From Stomorhina lunata (taxonomy: Eukaryota > Arthropoda > Insecta > Diptera > Rhiniidae), in contig OW121740.1 of NCBI GenBank assembly GCA_933228675.1, positions 156,291,828 through 156,355,827 of the forward strand: a stretch of DNA of 64,000 bases, read 5' to 3'. Positions 34,611 through 44,930 of the stretch are shown here, piece after piece. How positions within the stretch are numbered: the stretch's first letter is position 1; every line of letters begins with the position of its first letter. The notes below the pieces were generated by a model. That model saw only the letters and a program-made list of their open reading frames with translations. It was not told the origin of the DNA and did no database searches. Both the position numbers and the translations under genes were made by a program.

Positions 34611-35810
34611 AAGAGTTTAAGGTTTAGTCTGAACTTCTTTTTCTATTTGAACGGACTTGATTCGTATTAAATTATGTGTCCTTGTTCAAGGAACCTTCCA
34701 GATTTTTTTTTACAATATTCCTATGGATTAAATAACCGATACTATATGTATGTATGTATGTATGTATTTATCTTTGCGTAACAGTAGCATATAAATTTCT
34801 GACTTTTACCACAATTTTCTTTAGCCTCCCCAACGCACAATTAAACAAAACTTTAAACAAAATTAAACCGAGATTATTCTATCTTTTTTTTCATTCTTTT
34901 TCATTTAATTATTTCACTTGCAACTGTTTAACAAACAGAACGAGCAATGCTTTCATCTTCTATTTTAGAAAAAAAAAGAAAAGAATTTGAAATACAAAAC
35001 TGATGATGGCATAAGTATGAGGATTTCTCCAGTGTTAAGCTTAGTCTTCTAAGAGTACACATGTGCATCACTTTATCTCCTTTTTTGTAGCCAGAGGTTA
35101 TGAAAAAGCTGATAATGATGACTACGATGACGAGGCCACAACAAACGCAACAAACTGTAGCGTTAGAAAAAAAACAGAAAAAAAACACCAACTAGATTTA
35201 GGCAAGGAATTGCAAAAAACACAAAAAAAAAAAAATAAATAAATCCTAAGAATACAAAAGAAAAAAAAAAACGAGCATTAGAAATATCCAACTTACAACT
35301 CAGGTGGTTAGTGGTGGTTGGTGGCTGCTATAAACCTGTAACTGAATTACAACAAGAACCAAAGTTAAATAGTCAGAGTGTGTGAGTAGTTGCCGAGTGG
35401 TTATAGTCATAGATATTTCTGGCTTAGAGATGTTGACTAACAACTGAACAAAAATGGTCGGGCAGGTCCAATCATAGTAATCCCTACCAAAGGAGAAAAC
35501 TGTGGGGTATAGTGGAATTTTGGAAAATTTAAGATTGAAGATTATGTGGAATCTTTGGCAATATGTGATCCGAGTATCAATTTTCGGCTGTATGCATATA
35601 CGGGAACAAGGATCAAATATGGACCGATTCTAACTAAATTTGACCTATGCCGAAATTTTGACCGAATAAAGTATAGACCGATTTTTATATAAAATTTAAA
35701 AGTACGAAATTTTACCATCTTATATCCTTTACCTTGGCACTTAATATAACTCATGTGGCTAATTTATGAGCCATTGCCAGTTATGGACCGATTTGAAGGG
35801 ATATATTTTA
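34611..35810. other. non-satellite island
   Basis: No gene is recognised. It holds a (TATG)n microsatellite at about 34745-34770 and a fragment near 35600-35800 with phrases such as 'aaatatggaccgatt' shared with family 1/2 interiors. Minus-strand frames here are short and hydrophobic and I do not call them. Confidence 0.4.
34745..34770. repeat. (TATG)n microsatellite
   Basis: Uninterrupted tatgtatgtatgtatgtatg run. Confidence 0.9.
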
Positions 35811-36316
35811 AAGAAAATTTTTCGACATCAAATATTTTTTTAGAAAATTTTTTTTTCAAATATTTTTTATAGGAAATTTTTCGACATAAAAATTTTATAT
35901 AGAAAATTTTTCAACATAAAAATTTTATACAGAAGATTTTTTGGCACAAAAAATTTTTATAGAAAATTTTTTGACATAAAAATTGTTTGTAGAACATTTT
36001 TCGACATAAAACTCTTTCATAGAAATTTCTTGACTCGAAATTTTGTATAGAAAATTTTTCGGCATCAAAATTTTTTATGGAAAATTTTTCGACATAAAAA
36101 CTTCATATAGAAAATTTTTCGACATAAAAACTTCATATAGACAATTTTTCAACACAAAAATTTTCTATAAAGTTTATCGACATAAAAATTTTGTATAGAA
36201 AATTTTTCGACATAAAAATTTTCTATAGAAAGTTTTTCGACATAAAAATTTTTTATAGAAAATTTTTCGACATAAAAATTTTCTGTAGAAAATTTTTCGA
36301 CATACAAATTTTCTAT
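35811..36316. repeat. beta satellite array I, left part (degenerate)
   Basis: About 16 diverged units of cgacataaaaattttctat + agaaaattttt (30 bp) end at the Ty3/gypsy insertion. Nearly every unit carries private changes, unlike the almost perfect units on the right of the insertion. Confidence 0.9.
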
Positions 36317-36487
36317 TGTAGTGATCTACAGTCTGGCAACTCTAAGGAGTCAAGTCAGCTGTCACTCATGTCAAGGGGAATGCAACCTTGCGTAGATTTG
36401 CATTTCCGGTTGAAATTATTGTTCTTCTTTTGTAAAACTTGGATGAGTAAAGACGTGGCAATAAAGAAAAACCTTACATCCACTACA
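36317..36487 (+). repeat. 5' LTR of the Ty3/gypsy element
   Basis: 171 bp, beginning TGTAGTG and ending CACTACA (7-bp inverted ends). It contains AATAAA at 36460-36465, likely the polyadenylation signal, 22 bp before the end. It has no obvious TATA box, as in many short gypsy LTRs. It is identical by eye to 41271-41441. Confidence 0.96.
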
Positions 36488-36565
36488 ATTTCAGATGTGG
36501 GGTGCATCTGAGTAAAAAATTTTACATAAAAAAAGAAGTTTTGAGTTTATAAAACAAAATAAAAA
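36488..36565 (+). promoter_or_regulatory. leader with atypical primer-binding region
   Basis: The first bases after the LTR contain a perfect hairpin, CAGATG-TGGGGTG-CATCTG (36492-36510). The usual TGG start of a tRNA-complementary site is not at the LTR edge; a TGGGG occurs 10 bases in, inside the hairpin loop. The priming tRNA cannot be named from this. The start codon follows at 36566 after an A-rich stretch. Confidence 0.5.
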
Positions 36566-39500
36566 ATGGATTTACGTCCAGGACGTCAAATGCTAATAGA
36601 AGCCTTGACAACTTGTGGTGTAGATTTTCCTCCGTCAGCCACACTTACTCAACTACGGACACTATATAGTGGGATGCTTCAAGAAGTTGACAACAACAAG
36701 GAAGGTACTGGTGATGGGACTGCAGCTGGAGAGACGGCTGCAACAAACACGGAAAATAACGAAACAGCATTAAAAGAGTGTACCGATGAGAACGATGAAG
36801 ATGCACCATCTCCCAAAGACCCGACGCCAGAAGATATAGCTTATGCCTCGTTGCCTTATGCCCTGCCGCCCGCTGTCCTGATGCCCGGTGCCACGAAGAA
36901 TTCATTGCCAGTGATTGATGAGAAATCAACTGCTGTCCCGAAGACCGCGGCTCAAGCGCAAAATATCCCAGCAAAAATTTCTGTTACCTCATCAAGTGCC
37001 GGAGCAACAGTTTCCTCTCCAACTACTTTGGCGGCTGAGGAAGAAGTGAGAAGATTGCAACTTCAGTTGCAGATGCTACAGTTGAAAGAACAAATTCGTG
37101 CTCTAGGGCCAGTAGAGAGACGGCTTGATTTATTGGAACTAGATGCTGCCGTTCCAACATTTTCTGGGGACGATCTGCAGGACATAAGAAAGTGGTTCGT
37201 CCAGTTTGAGGACTATGCAGGTGCGTACTCCGAAAAAGAAAAGTGTATGGCCATCCGGCGACGTCTTGAGGGTACAGCTAAGACCTACGTGACAAATTTA
37301 GGTCTGCAGAGTTATGAAGTGCTTAAAAGACAGCTATTAAATATGTTCAAACGGACCGTGTCACGTCAGGAGGTCTACCGACAGCTTCATACGAGAAAAC
37401 TGAAGCCAGAGGAGTCGTGCATCTCTTACATTATAACGATGCAATCAATTGCTTCTATGTCCGACATAGAAGAACAAGAGTTGGTAGACATAATAATTGA
37501 TGGTTTCCCCAACAATAATTTTATAAATCTATTGTACGGAGCACGCAGCTTAGATGATTTGGTGCGACGTATAGACAGGTATGAGTACCGCCGACAGCAG
37601 TCCCGAACAGTGCCAATGAGAATGGTTGGGTCAAAACCGAAGCCCTCGGAAGGTACTGTCAAGCAAACTGATGCCGAAGTCCGATGCTACAACTGCTCCC
37701 AGTACGGTCACTATCAGAGCCAGTGCCAGAAGCCCAGACGTCCACCAAACTCGTGTTTTATTTGCGCTGAAGTGGGTCATTTCCATCAAGACTGCCCAAG
37801 AAAGAGAGGAGTGTCAGCTGCGATGGTAGAAGCCGGTAGTGAACAGCGGATGGATGCATTCCAATTGGTAAGTGTTGCCTTCGTGAAACAAGATAAGCGC
37901 ACCGACGTAATAAATGTATTTTCTTTATTTGATACCGGCAGCCCCGTTAGCTGTATAAGCAAAGTTGTAATTCCGTTCGCAGTGTCCGAGTGTAAAACGA
38001 TATCCTCTTTCCGTGGAGTTGGTAATAAATCCATATCAATAATAGGCCGTGTCGAATGCGAAATTTCTTTTCAAAATAAAAAAATAAACCACAGTTTAAT
38101 AATTTTACCTGAAGATGAAGCTGTGGTCCCACTGTTAATCGGTAGAGATATTTTGTACAAATTAAATATACATTTATGCAAATTTAATAAAAATATATTG
38201 TCAGAATCAAATTTAAGTGATAAAAATGTTGACAAAAATGTTCAAGGTGCGCTTATGTCGTTAAACGAAAAACAGAAACCTGAATTTCCATTCACAATAG
38301 ATGATTTGTTTAAAGAGTTGCCATTTGATATTAGAAATGAAGATGATTTTTTAAAACCCACAAATTCAGACGAAAGTTACGCAGCGATTTCTAATACTAA
38401 AAGCGGAGATTACGAAAAGAATAGTGGTTTAGATATTATTGAAGAATGCGAGGGTTGTGAAGAAATTTTGGAAATACTTTGCGGGATCGAGTCGGACGTA
38501 AATATAGACATTAACAATATGTTAAACCTAGATCAATTTAACGCATTGAAATCGATAATAGGAAATTCATATTTAAATAAATCAAATAGTGATACGAAAC
38601 AATTAGACTATTTTATGGAAATAAAGCTAGTAAGCGATTTGCCTGTTTACTCTGGGCCAAGAAGGCTTTCTTATCGTGAACGTACTGAGGTCAAATCGAA
38701 ACTAGAAGAACTTTTGCATAAAGGTATAATACGGCCAAGTAATTCAGCTTATGCCTCGCCAATTGTCTTAGTGAAAAGGAAGGATGGAAATTTAAGAATG
38801 TGTGTTGACTATAGGGCACTTAATAAAATTACATTAAAAGATAACTATCCACTGCCTATAATAGAGGACTGCTTAGATTATTTAGGTAATAAAAAATTCT
38901 TTTCAATCCTCGATTTAGAAAACAGTTTTCATCAAGTGCCGATGCATTCGGATTCAATAAAATATACTGCTTTCGTTACTCCTCTAGGGCAGTTCGAGTA
39001 TTGTTATATGCCATTTGGCCTAAAGAATGCGGGTGCAGTTTTTCAAAGGTTTATCAACAGAGTTTTAAGAGAATTTATTGAGGCGGGTAAAATCGTAGTC
39101 TACTTGGATGATATAAGTATAGCAACTGAGACATTTGAAGAACACTCACAATTATTGTCAGATGTCTTACAAAAATTAAATGAAGCAGGATTAAAACTTA
39201 ATCTGAATAAATGCAAGTTTGGATATTATGAATTAAATTACTTAGGTTATAATGTAAATGAATTAGGAGTTAGGCCCAATGATGATCACATTGAAACCAT
39301 AAAAGGATATCCCATTCCTACAGAATATGAGGGAGTGGAACGGTGTTTGGGGTTGTTCTCATACTTTCGAAAATTTGTACCAAATTTTTCAAGAATAGCA
39401 AGACCACTTACAAACCTAATAAAAAGTAAAAATTTTAAGTGGACAGACGAATGCAATAATGCATTTTTTACCTTAAAAACTAAGCTAACAAACCCTCCAA

Positions 39501-41254
39501 TATTAGCACTGTATAACCCGCAATGTGAAACAGAACTGCATACGGATGCTAGCACGAAAGGCTACGGTGCAGTCCTTTTACAAAAACAAAGAGATAACAA
39601 GTTCCACCCAGTAGCTTATTATTCCAAATGTACTTCTCCACCAGAATCAAGATATAATAGTTTTGAACTAGAAACTTTAGCAATAATATATGCCCTGAAA
39701 AGATTTAGAATATATTTAGAAGGGATCCCATTTACCATTGTAACTGACTGTAACTCGCTTACGCTTACATTAAGTAAAAAGGCAATTAATCCGAGGATTG
39801 CAAGATGGGCGCTAGAACTAGAAAATTATAATTATGACATAAGACACAGAAAAGGCGAATTAATGTCACATGTTGATGCACTTAGCAGAGAACCAATTTT
39901 AGGAATTATTGATGAAAATGAAGTTGATGTAAATGTACAAATCACCCAATCTAGAGACAGGAAAATTCAAGACATTAAGCATAAATTAGAAGAAACTGAA
40001 TTAGAAGAATTTGCATTAGAAAATGGTTTAGTTTTTCGGTTGAACGATCAGAAGAGAAAACAGTTATATGTACCTACAGAACTAGAAGACAATGTAATAC
40101 GGTTATTTCACGAAAAGTATAGCCATGTTGGTATTGAGAAGTGTATGAAGCAAATTAAAAAATATTACTGGTTTCCGAACATGAGAGATAAAGTAAATAA
40201 ATTTGTTAGAAATTGCCTTAAGTGTATATATTACACAGCGCCTCAGAGAAATAATGAAAGGAATTTATACAATATCGAAAAAAAAGATGCGCCTTTTGAC
40301 ACAATACATATCGATCATTTCGGTCCATTACCATCAATTAGATCAAAGCGCAGATATATATTAGTCGTGGTTGATGCGTTTACCAAATTTACCAAGCTTT
40401 ATGCCGTAAATTCGCCAGGAACAAAGGAAGCCTGCTGTGCTTTGCAAAAATATTTTGAAAATTATAGTCGTCCTAAACGAATTATTAGTGATCGAGGGAC
40501 ATGTTTTACGTCAAATGAGTTTGAAAAGTTCGTCAATGAAAGAAATATTATACATGTTAAGACTTCTGTTGCGTCACCACAATCAAACGGCCAGGTAGAA
40601 AGAGTTAATAGGGATCTAAAAAATATGCTTTCAAAACTAACTGAACCAATAGAACACTCCGATTGGACTAGCAAATTGTCAGAGGTAGAATTTACAATCA
40701 ACAATTCTATACACAGTGCAACAAAACAATCGCCTTCTAAAATGTTATTTGGTATAGACCAGCGAGGTAAAATAATAGATGAACTTTCAGAGCATTTAGA
40801 GAATAGATACGGCGATAAAGAAGAAAATGTAAAAACAATAAGAGAAGAGGCCGCAGAAGCAATAAAAAAAGCTCAGGCACAGAATCTTAAGTATTTCCAA
40901 AGTTGCCATAAACCAGCAAAAACATTTGAACCAGGTGATTTAGTTGTGTTAAAAAATGTTGATACAACTGCAGGAATAAATAAAAAATTTATACCGAAGT
41001 ACCGGGGCCCTTATGTTATACAGAAATCGCTGGGTAATGATCGTTATGAATTAACAGATGTTGAAAACTGTCAGGTAACACAATTACCGTACAAAGGGAT
41101 AGTTGATTCAAGTCGTCTAAAGAAATGGATGGAAATGAAGGATAATGTTGAGGAAGCTTTGAGTTCCGAAGGCAACACTGATGAGTACGAAGACTATGAG
41201 TACTTAGAGGATGCATTTACACAAAATACATCGCAATCGAGGTCGATTGAATAG
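36566..41254 (+). CDS. gag-pol: Gag-Pol polyprotein of Ty3/gypsy retrotransposon
   Basis: 1562 residues in a single frame, with no frameshift between gag and pol. Gag: an N-terminal region, a Leu/Gln-rich coiled coil near residues 157-180, and two CCHC zinc knuckles starting at C374 (CYNCSQYGHYQSQC) and C397 (CFICAEVGHFHQDC). Protease: LFDTGSPVS with D456. Reverse transcriptase about 690-900, with MPFGLKNA near 815 and catalytic YLDD at 846-849. RNase H: D994, E1034/E1036, D1061. Integrase: an HHCC zinc domain (about H1182/H1187, C1217, C1220), catalytic D1250, D1309, E1345 (exactly 35 residues between the last two) and a GPY/F module at about 1479-1483. All key residues are present. Its products package and reverse-transcribe the RNA in cytoplasmic particles and integrate the cDNA. 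No chromodomain or env is seen. Confidence 0.98.
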   Translation: MDLRPGRQMLIEALTTCGVDFPPSATLTQLRTLYSGMLQEVDNNKEGTGDGTAAGETAATNTENNETALKECTDENDEDAPSPKDPTPEDIAYASLPYALPPAVLMPGATKNSLPVIDEKSTAVPKTAAQAQNIPAKISVTSSSAGATVSSPTTLAAEEEVRRLQLQLQMLQLKEQIRALGPVERRLDLLELDAAVPTFSGDDLQDIRKWFVQFEDYAGAYSEKEKCMAIRRRLEGTAKTYVTNLGLQSYEVLKRQLLNMFKRTVSRQEVYRQLHTRKLKPEESCISYIITMQSIASMSDIEEQELVDIIIDGFPNNNFINLLYGARSLDDLVRRIDRYEYRRQQSRTVPMRMVGSKPKPSEGTVKQTDAEVRCYNCSQYGHYQSQCQKPRRPPNSCFICAEVGHFHQDCPRKRGVSAAMVEAGSEQRMDAFQLVSVAFVKQDKRTDVINVFSLFDTGSPVSCISKVVIPFAVSECKTISSFRGVGNKSISIIGRVECEISFQNKKINHSLIILPEDEAVVPLLIGRDILYKLNIHLCKFNKNILSESNLSDKNVDKNVQGALMSLNEKQKPEFPFTIDDLFKELPFDIRNEDDFLKPTNSDESYAAISNTKSGDYEKNSGLDIIEECEGCEEILEILCGIESDVNIDINNMLNLDQFNALKSIIGNSYLNKSNSDTKQLDYFMEIKLVSDLPVYSGPRRLSYRERTEVKSKLEELLHKGIIRPSNSAYASPIVLVKRKDGNLRMCVDYRALNKITLKDNYPLPIIEDCLDYLGNKKFFSILDLENSFHQVPMHSDSIKYTAFVTPLGQFEYCYMPFGLKNAGAVFQRFINRVLREFIEAGKIVVYLDDISIATETFEEHSQLLSDVLQKLNEAGLKLNLNKCKFGYYELNYLGYNVNELGVRPNDDHIETIKGYPIPTEYEGVERCLGLFSYFRKFVPNFSRIARPLTNLIKSKNFKWTDECNNAFFTLKTKLTNPPILALYNPQCETELHTDASTKGYGAVLLQKQRDNKFHPVAYYSKCTSPPESRYNSFELETLAIIYALKRFRIYLEGIPFTIVTDCNSLTLTLSKKAINPRIARWALELENYNYDIRHRKGELMSHVDALSREPILGIIDENEVDVNVQITQSRDRKIQDIKHKLEETELEEFALENGLVFRLNDQKRKQLYVPTELEDNVIRLFHEKYSHVGIEKCMKQIKKYYWFPNMRDKVNKFVRNCLKCIYYTAPQRNNERNLYNIEKKDAPFDTIHIDHFGPLPSIRSKRRYILVVVDAFTKFTKLYAVNSPGTKEACCALQKYFENYSRPKRIISDRGTCFTSNEFEKFVNERNIIHVKTSVASPQSNGQVERVNRDLKNMLSKLTEPIEHSDWTSKLSEVEFTINNSIHSATKQSPSKMLFGIDQRGKIIDELSEHLENRYGDKEENVKTIREEAAEAIKKAQAQNLKYFQSCHKPAKTFEPGDLVVLKNVDTTAGINKKFIPKYRGPYVIQKSLGNDRYELTDVENCQVTQLPYKGIVDSSRLKKWMEMKDNVEEALSSEGNTDEYEDYEYLEDAFTQNTSQSRSIE

Positions 41255-41270
41255 TCAGGTCGGCCGAGAT

Positions 41271-41441
41271 TGTAGTGATCTACAGTCTGGCAACTCTAAG
41301 GAGTCAAGTCAGCTGTCACTCATGTCAAGGGGAATGCAACCTTGCGTAGATTTGCATTTCCGGTTGAAATTATTGTTCTTCTTTTGTAAAACTTGGATGA
41401 GTAAAGACGTGGCAATAAAGAAAAACCTTACATCCACTACA
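41271..41441 (+). repeat. 3' LTR of the Ty3/gypsy element
   Basis: 171 bp, identical by eye to the 5' LTR, with AATAAA at 41414-41419. The gag-pol stop lies only 16 bp upstream. The intervening tcaggtcggccgagat is not a clean polypurine tract. Confidence 0.96.
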
Positions 41442-41445
41442 CTAT

Positions 41446-43165
41446 AGACAAATTTTCGACACACAAATTTTTTATAGAAAATTTTTCGACATAAAAATTT
41501 TCTATAGAAAATTTTTCGACATAAAAATTTTCTATAGAAAATTTTTCGACATAAAAATTTTCTATAGAAAATTTTTCGACATAAAAATTTTCTATAGAAA
41601 ATTTTTCGACATAAAAATTTTCTATAGAAAATTTTTCGACATAAAAATTTTCTATAGAAAATTTTTCGACATAAAAATTTTCTATAGAAAAGTAAGTATT
41701 TTTTATAGAGAATTTTATACAGAAGATTTTTCGGCATAAAAATTTGTTATAAAACATTTTTCGTAATAAAACTTTTCTATAGAAAATTTTTCGACATAAA
41801 AATTTTCTATAGAAAATTTTTCGACATAAAAATTTTCTATAGAAAATTTTTCGACATAAAAATTTTCTATAGAAAATTTTTCGACATAAAAATTTTCTAT
41901 AGAAAATTTTTCGACATAAAAATTTTCTATAGAAAATTTTTCGACATAAAAATTTTCTATAGAAAATTTTTCGACATAAAAATTTTCTATAGAAAATTTT
42001 TCGACATAAAAATTTTCTATAGAAAATTTTTCGAGATAAAATTTTTTTACAGAAAATTTTTCGACATAAAAATTTTCTATAGAAAATTTTTTGACATAAA
42101 AATTTTCTATAGAAAATTTTTTGACATAAAAATTTTCTATAGAAAATTTTTTGATATAAAAATTTTCTATAGAAAATTTTTCGACATAAAAATTTTCTAT
42201 AGAAAATTTTTCGACATAAAAATTTTCTATAGAAAATTTTTCGACATAAAAATTTTCTATAGAAAATTTTTCGACATAAAAATTTTCTATAGAAAATTTT
42301 TCGACATAAAAATTTTCTATAGAAAATTTTTCGACATAAAAATTTTCTATAGAAAATTTTTCGACATAAAAATTTTCTATAGAAAATTTTTCGACATAAA
42401 AATTTTCTATAGAAAATTTTTCGACATAAAAATTTTCTATAGAAAATTTTTCGACATAAAAATTTTCTATAGAAAATTTTTCGACATAAAAATTTTCTAT
42501 AGAAAATTTTTCGACATAAAAGTTTTCTATAGAAAATTTTTCCACATAAAAATTTTCTATAGAAAATTTTTCGACATAAACATTTTCTATAGAAAATTTT
42601 TCGACATAAACATTTTCTATAGAAAATTTTTCGACATAAAAATTTTCTATAGAAAATTTTTCGACATAAAAATTTTCTATAGAAAATTTTTCGACATAAA
42701 AATTTTCTATAGAAAATTTTTCGACATAAAAATTTTCTATAGAAAATTTTTCGACATAAAAATTTTCTATAGAAAATTTTTCGACATAAAAATTTTCTAT
42801 AGAAAATTTTTCGACATAAAAATTTTCTATAGAAAATTTTTCGACATAAAAATTTTCTATAGAAAATTTTTCGACATAAAAATTTTCTATAGAAAATTTT
42901 TCGACATAAAAATTTTCTATAGAAAATTTTTCGACATAAAAATTTTCTATAGAAAATTTTTCGACATAAAAATTTTCTATAGAAAATTTTTCGACATAAA
43001 AATTTTCTATAGAAAATTTTTCGACATAAAAATTTTCTATAGAAAATTTTTCGACATAAAAATTTTCTATAGAAAATTTTTCGACATAAAAATTTTCTAT
43101 AGAAAATTTTTCGACATAAAAATTTTCTATAGAAAAGTTTTCGACATAAAAATTTTCTATAAAAT
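41446..43165. repeat. beta satellite array I, right part (30-bp unit, nearly perfect)
   Basis: About 57 copies of cgacataaaaattttctat + agaaaattttt. A first block of 8 near-perfect units is followed by a degenerate patch (41690-41775), then about 46 units with very few changes (for example at 42030-42060, 42105-42180 and 42570-42620). Because 30 is divisible by 3 and no stop occurs, the minus strand gives a 504-codon frame of the decapeptide FSIENFYVEK. It is composition, not a gene. Confidence 0.96.
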
Positions 43166-44130
43166 ATAGACTAATATTCCTATGTTGATGTAGGGTACAA
43201 TAAAATAAACCTAAAGGAAGCAACAACATTAAAGCAGTATCATAACCAAACCTGAGGATGATGACGACGACGACGATGATGATGAGGTGTATATTCTACG
43301 GATTATAAATGACTGGATATGCACGCGTAAGCACTTATTGAAGGTAACAACATCAGGGAAACAAGTCATCGTATAAGTGGCCAACATGTTTTTGATATTA
43401 TTTTTTGCACAACAGCAACAACAACTACCAACAACAACACCAGCAATAACAACAACAAATAGAAAGAAATAACAAGAAAAAAATAGAAATGGAATCATAA
43501 AGTATAGAAAGATGGAAACAGCGGGTACAAGTGCGTGATGTTTGTTAAATCTGAACGGGTATGAGTTTGTGTTGCGTGCCACACAGCTCAATGCAACACA
43601 ACAAGGCAACAGCACAAGGCTGTTACAACAACTGTAGGGGGATCATTATTGTAGGAGCTTCATGTTGTTAGTACAAGTACAACAAAATTCTAGTCTTTTT
43701 TCTATTTTTCTTCAGGTATTTTTTTTTTCATTATATATAAAAAAGAAGAACGCATAAGGAAATGCGTTTCCCCCAAAACATGTACCACTAACTCACCTAT
43801 CGTTGTTGTAGTCATCACCACCATCTTCATCATCATCATCTTCGTCGTTTATTCAATGCCAATGAGATTTATTAAGAAAAAAGGAAAAAGAATTAAATAG
43901 CGAACAAAAATAGAAATACTAAACATTTGAGGTCTTAAATAACAAATACTTTGCAACTTTAGTTCGTATCTACAATATATCATCATCGACCAAACATCAA
44001 CTTAAAACAACCGCACGAACAAACCATCATTTGTTGAATTCTAATTCTTTTTGTTAAGGGGCTTTTTTCGTCAGATGTTTTCGACAGTAGGTTCCTGAGG
44101 AAAATGATCCAAATTACTCGTTTATAAACA
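43166..44130. other. non-satellite island with GAT/GAC microsatellites
   Basis: It contains gatgatgacgacgacgacga at about 43256 and cat/cac/ctt triplet runs at about 43815-43850, plus CAA-rich sequence at 43410-43460. The 128-codon minus-strand frame (43615-43229) translates the triplets into poly-Ser and is not convincing. No gene is called. Confidence 0.45.
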
Positions 44131-44930
44131 ACATTTTACAGTATAAATTTTTTCGCTATACAAATTTTTAAAATCAAAAAGTTTTCTTTAAAAACCTTAA
44201 TAAAATAAAAATTGTCTTTAAAAAACTTCTCGATATATATTCTTTTTTTATAGAAAATTTTTCGATATAAATATTTTGTAGGTTTCGAAAATTTTTTGAT
44301 ATAAAAAAAAAATCGATACAAAAATTTTGTATTCATATTTTTCGATATTAAATTTGGTAAAGAAAGTTTTTTGATATAAAAATCTTCTGCTTTTCGGAAT
44401 AAATTTTTTGTAAAAAATTTTTTTGATAAAATTTTTTGATGTAGAATTTTTCAATTAAAATATTCTATAAAAAACTTTTCGATTTTAAAATTTTACATAT
44501 AAAACGTTTCCCTGTAAAAACTTTTCTATAGAAAAATTTTGTATATAAAATTTTTCGATATAAAAAATTTGTTGATATAAAAATTTTTCAATATAAAAAA
44601 ACTTAAAAGAAAATTTTTCAATATAAAAATATTTGATGTTACAATTTTTATAATTTTTTTATATAAAAATCTTGTAGAAAATTTTTTATTAAAAATTTAA
44701 AAAACAAATCTCGAGTACAAAATTTTATAAAAAATTTTTAGCTATTAAACTACAAAAAATTTTCGATACAAAAAAAATGTTTCACTATAAAAACTGTATA
44801 GAAAATTTTTTGCAATAAAAATTTTTTGCTCTAAAAATTTTATAGAAAATTTGTTGCTATAAAAATTTTATAAAAAATTCATTGCTATAAAAATTTTATA
44901 GAAAATATTTCGCTATAGAAAAATTTCTTA
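44131..44930. repeat. degenerate beta satellite array J
   Basis: Loosely repeating units of ataaaaattttgtagaaaat + ttttcgat type, 28-32 bp, without long regular stretches. They grade into array K. Confidence 0.75.

Larger units (their letters stand above)
36317..41441 (+). mobile_element. complete Ty3/gypsy LTR retrotransposon
   Basis: A 5125-bp element has two 171-bp LTRs, one gag-pol frame and no env. It is bounded by a 4-bp target duplication, CTAT (36313-36316 and 41442-41445), and it splits a 30-bp satellite array. The LTRs look identical base for base and the reading frame is open throughout, so insertion was recent and the copy may be active. The site after the 5' LTR and the sequence before the 3' LTR do not show an ordinary tRNA-primed PBS or a strong polypurine tract. 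Confidence 0.97.

Noticed and set aside
41715..43229. 504-codon minus-strand open frame of FSIENFYVEK repeats
   Set aside because: It is a direct translation of a 30-bp satellite; every unit is the same DNA repeat and no start context, intron or domain supports a gene.
43229..43615. 128-codon minus-strand frame with poly-Ser and poly-Cys
   Set aside because: The residue runs are translated triplet microsatellites (GAC/GAT, CAA); nothing else supports coding.
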